A stretch of DNA of 64,000 nt from Sporosarcina luteola (GTDB lineage Bacteria > Bacillota > Bacilli > Bacillales_A > Planococcaceae): positions 1 through 64,000 of the forward strand of contig NZ_JAMBOI010000008.1 in assembly GCF_023715535.1 (NCBI RefSeq). Reading direction: 5' to 3'. The notes beneath the pieces are model-generated. The model made no database searches. It saw only the letters and a program-made list of their open reading frames with translations, and was not told the origin of the DNA. Positions 57,740 through 64,000 of this stretch are shown here, piece by piece. The position numbers were made by a program, and so were the translations under genes. Positions within the stretch are counted from its first letter, which is position 1. The number at the start of each line of letters is the position of its first letter.

Positions 57740-57772
57740 GAAACGTTATATTCAAAAAAACGTCAATCCGAT

Positions 57773-57877
57773 CTCTCATCTCTCAAAGCAAATGCTTTGC
57801 GTGATTTGGCACCATTTCACATTCGTGACGGTTGCCGGGCTTCATAGGGCACTTCCCTCCACCTCTCTTTATAAGAG
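57773..57877 (-). ncRNA. SAM-I riboswitch (S box)
   Basis: The minus strand carries the S-box consensus in order: CTCTTATAAAGAGAGGTGGA, GGGAAGTGCCCTATGAAGCC, CGGCAACC, a GTGAAATGGTGCCAA segment, GCAAAGCATTTGCTTTG and the closing ATGAGAG that pairs with CTCTTAT. SAM binding should favour the terminator at 57702-57739, repressing metNPQ. Confidence 0.97.
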
Positions 57878-57907
57878 CGACATATTCAGTTAAAGTTAAT
57901 AGATATA

Positions 57908-57937
57908 CTTATATCATGAACTTCTGAGGTATGTCAA
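57908..57937 (-). promoter_or_regulatory. sigma-A promoter of the SAM riboswitch/metNPQ unit
   Basis: On the minus strand TTGACA (plus 57932-57937), 18 bp, TATAAG (plus 57908-57913). The -35 overlaps the stop codon of yusE (end 57934). Confidence 0.8.
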
Positions 57938-58242
57938 TCTATTTTCTCAAGAAGATGCGGAATTGACTGGAAAGCATAAATTTTATGGACAATCTCCCCA
58001 TCTCTCTGAATCAATAAACAAGGGACGCTTTCAATTTCATAATCAACAGCGAGATCTTCCACATAATTCAAGTCAGCCTTCCCAATGGGCAGATCCGGTT
58101 TCATGGCCGCAATGACTTCCATCATTTTTGAAGCAACCGCACAGGTTCCGCACATTGGTGTATATAAATAAAATATTGATACGGGATAAGCATTTTTGCT
58201 GTCTTCCCATTGCGCACGTGTCCAATTCTCAATAGTGGCCAC
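57934..58242 (-). CDS. yusE: thioredoxin-like protein YusE
   Basis: A 102-residue thioredoxin-fold protein with redox motif TPMCGTCAVAS (CGTC) and the cis-Pro region IESVPCLLIQ. Likely a thiol-disulfide exchange protein. ATG 58242 is 12 bp after the yusF stop, so it is probably translated from the same transcript. Confidence 0.9.
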   Translation of the reverse strand: MATIENWTRAQWEDSKNAYPVSIFYLYTPMCGTCAVASKMMEVIAAMKPDLPIGKADLNYVEDLAVDYEIESVPCLLIQRDGEIVHKIYAFQSIPHLLEKID

Positions 58243-58254
58243 AATTCATCACCT

Positions 58255-58596
58255 TCATAGTAAAAATTCGGGATGCACATCAAAGTTTTCGGAGAGGAGT
58301 ATGGCTGCAAGCACTCTGTATGGAGTCGTTTCAACTTGGCGATAAACCCGCTCTGTATAAAGGTGGATCGCTTCAGGATAATCCCTTTTGAATAAAGTCC
58401 GGATCTTCTCTCCGGATTCATCGGCATCCAGAAAAACGAACAGGTCACAATCCTCATAAGGCATAAGCATCTCATCGATCCGATACGGACTCACTGTCCC
58501 ATTCGTACAAATGATCTCAACCGGCTCCGCCAGCACCTTTTGTAATCTTTTCCGGTCCGAACCGCCTTCGACGATGAGGATTTTAGGACAATCCAT
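58255..58596 (-). CDS. yusF: TOPRIM-domain protein YusF
   Basis: A 113-residue small TOPRIM protein with the acid motif ILIVEGGSDRKRL and the DxD motif FVFLDADESGEKI, as in primase and RNase M5-like domains. Function is unknown; it may act on nucleic acids. ATG 58596 is 8 bp after AAGGAGAG; the longer ORF adds 22 residues. Confidence 0.88.
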   Translation of the reverse strand: MDCPKILIVEGGSDRKRLQKVLAEPVEIICTNGTVSPYRIDEMLMPYEDCDLFVFLDADESGEKIRTLFKRDYPEAIHLYTERVYRQVETTPYRVLAAILLSENFDVHPEFLL

Positions 58597-58666
58597 TTCC
58601 ACGTCTCTCCTTCTTGGAAACATTGAAAAAAGCGCCGGAGTTTGGTCCAAGCGCCACTTCATTTAC

Positions 58667-59050
58667 TTACTCGCCGACAGTCATTTTGTCATAGTCTTCA
58701 GCTGACATGAGTGCATCTAGCTCAGCTTCGTCTGATGCTTCCACAACGATCATCCAAGCACCTTCAAATGGAGATTCATTCACCAATTCAGGGCTGTCTT
58801 CCAATTCTTCGTTCACTTCGACGACTTTACCGCTGATCGGAGCATATAGTTCAGATACAGTTTTCACTGATTCAACACTTCCGAATGGCTCATCTGCTTT
58901 CACTTCATCCCCAACTTGCGGCAATTCAACGAAAACGATATCGCCAAGTTCGGATTGCGCAAAATGTGTAATACCGATTCGATACTTTCCGCTCTCATCC
59001 TTTACCCACTCGTGCTCTTCTGAATAACGAAATTCTTTAGGTGTGTTCAT
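58667..59050 (-). CDS. gcvH: glycine cleavage system H protein
   Basis: A 127-residue lipoyl carrier protein, with the lipoylated lysine in [13 protein letters not shown] and start [14 protein letters not shown]. It shuttles intermediates in glycine cleavage; in B. subtilis GcvH also feeds lipoyl relay. The other gcv genes are not in this window. ATG 59050 follows GGAGGGG; 24 extra residues of the longer ORF are discarded. A weak TTGTCT-17-CAAAAT promoter may lie upstream. A hairpin with T6 (58626-58660) lies downstream. Confidence 0.96.
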   Translation of the reverse strand: MNTPKEFRYSEEHEWVKDESGKYRIGITHFAQSELGDIVFVELPQVGDEVKADEPFGSVESVKTVSELYAPISGKVVEVNEELEDSPELVNESPFEGAWMIVVEASDEAELDALMSAEDYDKMTVGE

Positions 59051-59131
59051 CCCGTACCCCTCCATTAAGTATGCATTTAGTGATTTCCATTCAATTTTGA
59101 CATATCCGGAAGCTAAAGACAAGAAAGTATA

Positions 59132-59491
59132 TTAGGCTCCCCAAACTTCCTCATACGTTTCTTCCTTGAAGCCGACAGTCACATTTGAGCCATCCGTAAC
59201 AATCGGTCTTTTGATAAGCATGCCATCCGTAGCTAGCAGTTCGACCTTTTCATCATCCGTCATTCCAGGCAGCTTGTCCTTCAAATTCAGCTCACGGTAT
59301 TTCATTCCGCTCACATTGAAGAACTTCTTAATGTCCAGGTTGGAGTTTCCAATCATTTGTTGAAGTTCCTCTTTAGTCGGTGGATTTTCAACGATGTTGA
59401 CCTCTTTGAATTCCAACTCCGCGTTTTCCAACCACTTTTTCGCTTTCCTGCAAGTTCCGCATTTCGGATATCCATAGTATGTTAAAGACAA
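59132..59491 (-). CDS. yusI: ArsC/Spx-family protein YusI
   Basis: A 119-residue protein of the ArsC/Spx/Yffb family with redox CxxC in YPKCGTCRKAKKWL and MLIKRPIVTDG, typical of the family. Not the arsenate reductase with an Arg triad for certain; role unknown. Single gene with ATG after GGAGGTG-type site. Confidence 0.9.
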   Translation of the reverse strand: MSLTYYGYPKCGTCRKAKKWLENAELEFKEVNIVENPPTKEELQQMIGNSNLDIKKFFNVSGMKYRELNLKDKLPGMTDDEKVELLATDGMLIKRPIVTDGSNVTVGFKEETYEEVWGA

Positions 59492-59563
59492 TTCGCAACA
59501 CCTCCATTTTACCTAAGTATAACAGAGAAGCCGCCCGGGATAAATCCAAGGCGGTGTGTGTAA

Positions 59564-61351
59564 TCATACGATGTATTTTTCTGCGTCAATCAATTTGACG
59601 GATGCTTCGCGTTTTTTCGCGATGATGTTGTATGGATTCGAACGCGTCAATTTGCGTAATGCGGAAAGCATCATCCGTTGGTTATCGCCCTCAACGGAAG
59701 CAAGAAGCGTCTCCTTCGCGTCCTTTTCAATTGCTTCGAACGCTTCCTGACAGAAGATTTCTGTGTATAGGATTTTTTGCTTTTCCTTCTCTTCGCCGTT
59801 TTTAGCAACCGCTTTTTCCGTACGGAGCAATGCGGATTCCATAGCGAAGACGTTGTTTGCAATATCAGCGATGTTTACTAGGACTTCCTGCTCTTCTTCG
59901 AGCTTCGTGCCGAAGCGTTGTGCTGCCATTCCAGCTGCTAGCAAGCCGATTTTCTTCGCGTTCTTAACAAGCACTTTTTCTTGGGCAAGCGCTTCGTCCC
60001 CGATTTCTTCAGGCATCATCATAAGAAGCTCTTCCTGCAAGCTTTGTGCCTGTTGAAGCAATGGCAATTCGCCTTTCATCGCTTTTTTCAAGAACGTGCC
60101 CGGAACGATCAGACGGTTGATTTCATTTGTTCCTTCGAAAATGCGGTTGATGCGTGAGTCGCGGTAAATGCGCTCCACTTCGTATTCTTGCATGAAGCCA
60201 TAGCCGCCGTGCAATTGGACCGCTTCATCCGCGATATAGTCAAGAACTTCGGAGCCGACAACTTTATTGATGGAGCATTCGATCGCGTATTCTGCGATTG
60301 AAGCCGCTACCGCCTTTCCATCTTTTTGTTGCTCCGCCGTCATTTGGCTGTTGCGTTCTTCAAAGTATCCGACTGTACGGTAGATCAAGCTCTCCGTCGC
60401 ATATAGCTTGGAAGCCATCGTTGCAAGCTTTTCCTTCGTCAGGTTGAATGAGGAGATTGGCGTCTTGAATTGTTGGCGCTGGTTTGCATACGTGATTGCC
60501 AATTCAAGAGCGCGTTTGGAGCCGCCGATTGTGCCAACCCCAAGTTTATAGCGGCCGATGTTCAAAATGTTAAATGCAATGACATGGCCTCTTCCGATTT
60601 CCCCTAACAGGTTTTCAACAGGGACTTGTGCATCTTCCAAAATCAATGTACGCGTGGAAGACGACTTGATGCCCATCTTCTTCTCTTCTGCCCCGACAGA
60701 AACGCCAGGGAATTCTCTTTCAACGATGAATGCCGAGAATTTATCGCCATCCACTTTTGCATAAACGACGAATACGTCTGCGAATCCAGCGTTCGTGATC
60801 CATTGCTTTTCACCGTTCAGGACGTAGTGAGTGCCGGCTTCGTTCAGTTTTGCAGTCGTTTTTGCACCAAGTGCGTCAGATCCGGAGCCTGGTTCAGTCA
60901 AAGCATATGCGGAAATTTTATCGCCCGATACGGAGTTCGGCAAATACTTTTTCTTCTGTTCTTCATTACCGAAAAGGACGATTGGCAATGTACCGATGCC
61001 GACGTGCGCGCCGTGCGTGATGGAGAAGCCGCCCGCAACGGACATTTTTTCAGCGATCAATGCGGATGAGATTTTATCGAGGCCTAGGCCGTCGTATTCT
61101 TCAGGTACGTCTGCACCGAGTAGACCGAGGTCTCCTGCTGATTTCAATAGTTTCACGGAGTGCTCGAATTCATGGTTCTCCAAGTTTTCCACGACTGGCA
61201 GAACTTCGTTTTTCACGTAGTCCTCTGTTGTTTTTGCGATCATTTTCTGTTCGTCTGAGAAGTCTTCTGGTGTGAATACGCGTGATGCGTCGATGTCCTC
61301 GATGAGGAATGCCCCTCCGCGGATGAAATCCTTTGTTGTTGTTTCAGTCAT
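59564..61351 (-). CDS. fadE: acyl-CoA dehydrogenase FadE
   Basis: A 595-residue enzyme performing the first step of beta-oxidation. The acyl-CoA dehydrogenase core (about 30-410) shows AYALTEPGSGSDA, EKQWITNAGFADVFVV, and the catalytic Glu in YGFMQEYEVERIYRDSRI, where MQEYEVERIYRD is the family motif. A C-terminal ~180-residue extension is normal for FadE (YusJ). ATG after GGAGG. It is 340 bp downstream of fadA, separated by repeat C and tandem array 4. Confidence 0.95.
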   Translation of the reverse strand: MTETTTKDFIRGGAFLIEDIDASRVFTPEDFSDEQKMIAKTTEDYVKNEVLPVVENLENHEFEHSVKLLKSAGDLGLLGADVPEEYDGLGLDKISSALIAEKMSVAGGFSITHGAHVGIGTLPIVLFGNEEQKKKYLPNSVSGDKISAYALTEPGSGSDALGAKTTAKLNEAGTHYVLNGEKQWITNAGFADVFVVYAKVDGDKFSAFIVEREFPGVSVGAEEKKMGIKSSSTRTLILEDAQVPVENLLGEIGRGHVIAFNILNIGRYKLGVGTIGGSKRALELAITYANQRQQFKTPISSFNLTKEKLATMASKLYATESLIYRTVGYFEERNSQMTAEQQKDGKAVAASIAEYAIECSINKVVGSEVLDYIADEAVQLHGGYGFMQEYEVERIYRDSRINRIFEGTNEINRLIVPGTFLKKAMKGELPLLQQAQSLQEELLMMMPEEIGDEALAQEKVLVKNAKKIGLLAAGMAAQRFGTKLEEEQEVLVNIADIANNVFAMESALLRTEKAVAKNGEEKEKQKILYTEIFCQEAFEAIEKDAKETLLASVEGDNQRMMLSALRKLTRSNPYNIIAKKREASVKLIDAEKYIV

Positions 61352-61396
61352 TATATATTCCTCCCTGGAATGGTTAATTAAAGTTTCCCATATAAA

Positions 61397-61520
61397 GGAT
61401 TTCCGTTCCAGGCGGACGCTTTCCGGGGGGCACGGCTTCAGCCGCTTCCCTCGCTTCGCTCAGTCCAGGGTCTTCAGCTCGTGCTGATCCCCCTGGAGTC
61501 GCCGCCTTCCACTTCAATCC
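61397..61520. repeat. structured dispersed-type repeat C
   Basis: A GC-rich 124 bp element with imperfect terminal inverted repeats: GGATTTCCGTTCCAGGCGG at the left, CCGCCTTCCACTTCAATCC at the right. Internal GTCTTCAGCTCGTGCTGATC and CCAGGG/CCCTGG can pair. Size and look match a high-copy intergenic repeat of Bacillales (from memory). It has no convincing coding content. Confidence 0.75.
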
Positions 61521-61540
61521 TAGGTGACTACTTTAGATAC

Positions 61541-61690
61541 TCATAATCCCCTGCAAATATGCATAAACGCTGCCAGTTACGCATAAATCACTAGAAAGGC
61601 GCATAAACGGTTCAAATTACGCATAACCCACTAAATAGGCTCATAAATCTGCGCAGATAAGCATAAACGCCTCTAAGTGCTCATAAAGCG
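61541..61690. repeat. intergenic 20 bp tandem array 4
   Basis: Eight units with CATAA at 61542, 61562, 61582, 61602, 61622, 61642, 61662 and 61682, exactly every 20 bp. The fixed core (G/T)CATAA(A/C) is followed by 12-14 variable bases. This period differs from the 21 bp of the other three arrays. It lies between fadA and fadE, interrupting what is otherwise a fad operon. Confidence 0.92.
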
Positions 61691-61694
61691 ATTT

Positions 61695-62870
61695 TTATAG
61701 CAGTTCAAACACTCCGGCCGCGCCCATTCCGCCGCCGATGCACATTGTGACGACTCCGAATTGCTTGCCTTGGCGTTTTAGTTCGTTCATCAAACGAAGT
61801 GTCAGGACGGAACCTGTTGCGCCGAGTGGATGGCCAAGGGCGATTGCTCCGCCGTTGACGTTCACTTTATCCATGTCAAGGCCTAAGTGGCGGATGACTT
61901 GCAATGACTGGGATGCGAATGCTTCATTCAACTCCCATAGATCGATGTCCTCGATGGAAAGTCCGGCAAGCTTCAATGCTTTTGGAACAGCTTCAATTGG
62001 TCCGATGCCCATTACTTCCGGCGGCACGCCACCTACGGCGAATGAACGGAATTTCGCGATCGGTTTCAAGCCTTTCCCTTCGGCGATTTCGCGGTCCATG
62101 ACGAGGACGGATGCAGCTCCGTCGGATGTTTGGGATGCATTTCCGGCAGTGACGGATCCTTTTACGGAGAATGCCGGGCGTAATTTCGCTAACACTTCCA
62201 TCGATGTCCCCGTACGGACGCCTTCGTCCATTTCAAAGAGGACCGTCTTTTCCTGGTACTTGCCGTTTCCGTCGACAAGACGTTTCACTACTTCCACAGG
62301 AACGATTTCGTCAATAAATTTGCCGGCTGCAATTGCCGCTGCCGCTTTTTCATGGGAGCGGACTGCGAAAGCATCCTGGTCTTCGCGGCTGACGCCGTAT
62401 TTCACTGCAACTTGTTCAGCTGTATGGCCCATTCCCATATAATATTGGGGAGCCGTTTCTGCCAATTTGAAGTTCGGCCGGATCGTATTCCCCATCATCG
62501 GCACCATGCTCATCGACTCGACGCCGCCAGCGATGACCGCTTCGGAATGGCCGAGCATGATCCGCTCCGCCGCATATGCGATCGATTGAAGGCCCGAAGA
62601 ACAGAACCGGTTAACCGTAATTGCCGGCGTTGTGTCAGGCAATCCTGCGAGCGCCCCAATATTGCGTGCGACGTTCATCCCTTGCTCCGCTTCCGGCATT
62701 GCACATCCAATGATCAAGTCATCTATCGGTCCATCATATCCGTTCGCACGTTTCAATGTTTCTTTAATTGTCAAAGCTCCCAGGTCATCCGGGCGTACAG
62801 TTGCCAGACTTCCACGGCCCGCTTTTCCGACGGGTGTCCTCGCACCTGCTACGATTACTGCTTCACGCAT
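61695..62870 (-). CDS. fadA: acetyl-CoA C-acyltransferase FadA
   Basis: A 391-residue thiolase that cleaves 3-ketoacyl-CoA. It has the nucleophilic cysteine in [12 protein letters not shown], the conserved GHPLGATGS near the C-terminus, and the second catalytic Cys in [15 protein letters not shown] after GAGGAAG. Follows fadN by 31 bp and is co-transcribed with it. Confidence 0.96.
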   Translation of the reverse strand: MREAVIVAGARTPVGKAGRGSLATVRPDDLGALTIKETLKRANGYDGPIDDLIIGCAMPEAEQGMNVARNIGALAGLPDTTPAITVNRFCSSGLQSIAYAAERIMLGHSEAVIAGGVESMSMVPMMGNTIRPNFKLAETAPQYYMGMGHTAEQVAVKYGVSREDQDAFAVRSHEKAAAAIAAGKFIDEIVPVEVVKRLVDGNGKYQEKTVLFEMDEGVRTGTSMEVLAKLRPAFSVKGSVTAGNASQTSDGAASVLVMDREIAEGKGLKPIAKFRSFAVGGVPPEVMGIGPIEAVPKALKLAGLSIEDIDLWELNEAFASQSLQVIRHLGLDMDKVNVNGGAIALGHPLGATGSVLTLRLMNELKRQGKQFGVVTMCIGGGMGAAGVFELL

Positions 62871-62901
62871 TTCGACTTCCTCCTTTTGCTATCTATGCAG
62901 A

Positions 62902-64000
62902 TCAGTTGCGCAGCGGCTTCCCTTTCAGGAGCATATGCTGCATCCGCTGTTGGGATTTCGGCTCTTGAATTAGGCTCAGGAATGCTTTCCGTTCAAGGTC
63001 CAACATGTATTGTTCATCGACAAGAGTTCCAAAAGGCACTTTTCCGCCTGATAAAACAAATGCGAGCTTCTTCGCTATTTGCAAGTCATGATCACTAATA
63101 AAACCTGACAGATGCATGCCCTCCGCCCCGAGGAGCATCGTTGCATATCCTGAATCTCCCGTGACGGGGATCTTCTCCTTCTTAGGAGGCGTATAACCTG
63201 CTTCATACAGTGACAACGCAGCCTGCTTGGCGTCATAAATCAAGTGATCCGGATTAACGCTAATGCCGTCAGCGAAGTTCAGGAAGTTATTCTCTTTCGC
63301 TTCTTCCGCAGATGTCGATACTTTCGCCATCGCAATCGTTTCGAACACTTTATTCGCTACGTATTGGTAATCGACGTGCACACCGTTCGGCAATCCTTTC
63401 AGATGCTTCGTGTACAAGTTGACGTTGCCGCCCCCACCAGGGATCAGACCGACGCCGACTTCAACCAAGCCCATATATGTTTCCATCGAAGCTTGGATAT
63501 GTGCAGCCGGCAAGCAAACTTCCGCCCCGCCGCCAAGCGTCATTTGGAATGGCGCTGCAACGACCGGCTTCCGGCTGTATTTGATTTTCATCATCGCGTT
63601 TTGGAAAGCTTTGATTGTATAATCAAGTTCAAAAATATTATCATCCTGTGCTTCCATTAAAATCATCGCTAGATTCGCACCGACACAGAAGTTCTTCCCT
63701 TGGTTCCCGATGACGAGGCCTTTGAAATTCTTCTCCACTTCATCAACCGCGAAATTGATCATCTGGATGATGTCTAGACCGATTGCATTCGATTGGGAAT
63801 GGAATTCCAATAGGGCGATGCCATCGCCGAGGTCGATCAGGCTTGCGCCGGAATTCTTTTTGATGACGCCGTGTTTTTTCTTATAAAGCTTCAAGTTGAT
63901 CGCTTTTTCATTGACAGTTACCGGCTGATAGCCTTCACCGTCGTAGAAAAAGACTTCACCCTCTTCTTCCTTATAGAAAGATTCGAACCCGTTATCGAGC
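62902..64000 (-). CDS. fadN: FadN, C-terminal part (enoyl-CoA hydratase/3-hydroxyacyl-CoA dehydrogenase)
   Basis: The reading frame is open to the right edge, so only the last ~366 residues are present. The visible part is the enoyl-CoA hydratase-like domain (IALLEFHSQSNAIG, KNFCVGANLAMILM, AAPFQMTLGGGAEVC). The ATG-like start at 63894 is a TTG inside the protein; upstream residues (EGEVFFYDGEGYQPVTVNE) continue the family. The N-terminal dehydrogenase lies outside the window. It precedes fadA. Confidence 0.93.
   Translation of the reverse strand, partial: LDNGFESFYKEEEGEVFFYDGEGYQPVTVNEKAINLKLYKKKHGVIKKNSGASLIDLGDGIALLEFHSQSNAIGLDIIQMINFAVDEVEKNFKGLVIGNQGKNFCVGANLAMILMEAQDDNIFELDYTIKAFQNAMMKIKYSRKPVVAAPFQMTLGGGAEVCLPAAHIQASMETYMGLVEVGVGLIPGGGGNVNLYTKHLKGLPNGVHVDYQYVANKVFETIAMAKVSTSAEEAKENNFLNFADGISVNPDHLIYDAKQAALSLYEAGYTPPKKEKIPVTGDSGYATMLLGAEGMHLSGFISDHDLQIAKKLAFVLSGGKVPFGTLVDEQYMLDLERKAFLSLIQEPKSQQRMQHMLLKGKPLRN

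Noticed and set aside
63894-63894. Start of a separate enoyl-CoA hydratase gene at this TTG
   Set aside because: The frame continues open to the right edge with FadN-like residues, so the TTG is internal.

Overview
The window looks like a chromosomal segment of a spore-forming, low-to-moderate G+C Bacillota, most likely Planococcaceae (Sporosarcina-like). Two things support this. Gene order follows the Bacillus subtilis yug-yux-mrp-yui-yut-yun-suf-met-yus-fad stretch closely. The sporulation gene yunB and a Tyr-rich coat-like protein point to a spore former. Genus is an inference; no database search was possible. No phage, insertion sequence, CRISPR array or tRNA was seen. Apart from repeats, this is core genome.

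Layout. 1-350: 5' end of a 16S rRNA gene leaving the left edge, with its leader and promoter. 349-4662: EamA exporter, MgtC-like protein, CDF transporter, YugJ-type alcohol dehydrogenase, YuzA. 4824-10413: arginine/ornithine/proline catabolism (rocA-rocD-rocG) with a divergent PAS-AAA-Fis regulator whose ATPase core is degenerate. 10469-15853: YugI, then an ECF sigma factor, its membrane anti-sigma-like partner, and a second protein fusing a decayed sigma factor to an anti-sigma-like membrane sensor, then YugE. 15937-21740: PatB, a small membrane protein, a cyclophilin lipoprotein, an MFS exporter and PBP4. 21809-28295: YufK and the complete seven-gene Mrp Na+/H+ antiporter. 28339-39817: coat-like protein, PepA, YuiD, YuiB, Nudix, two NDH-2 type proteins, Fe-S carriers, YuzD/YuzB, YutF/E/D and LipA. 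39974-47927: NSS transporter with a tiny MetS-like subunit, a lysine-riboswitch-controlled NhaC-family transporter, and yunB/D/E/F. 48202-53443: sufCDSUB. 53719-64000: dicarboxylate symporter, SAM-riboswitch-controlled metNPQ, yusE-yusF-gcvH-yusI, and fadN-fadA-fadE running off the right edge.

How the genes work together. The roc genes convert ornithine and pyrroline-5-carboxylate to glutamate and then 2-oxoglutarate. Suf, SufA-like and Nfu-like proteins build Fe-S clusters, which LipA needs; LipA in turn makes the lipoyl group used by GcvH. Mrp, Ndh and the Na+-coupled carriers share the membrane ion economy. The fad genes carry out beta-oxidation.

The least explained material is intergenic. 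There are four short-period tandem arrays (21 bp at 17153, 34716 and 48012; 20 bp at 61541), each a fixed core plus a variable half. There are also three structured dispersed repeats: one present twice in opposite orientation (4721 and 43522), and single copies at 30908 and 61397. The other two standouts are the sigma/anti-sigma fusion gene and the GAFTGA-less roc regulator. Many starts were moved from the longest ORF to the codon that a Shine-Dalgarno sequence supports; these are explained per gene.
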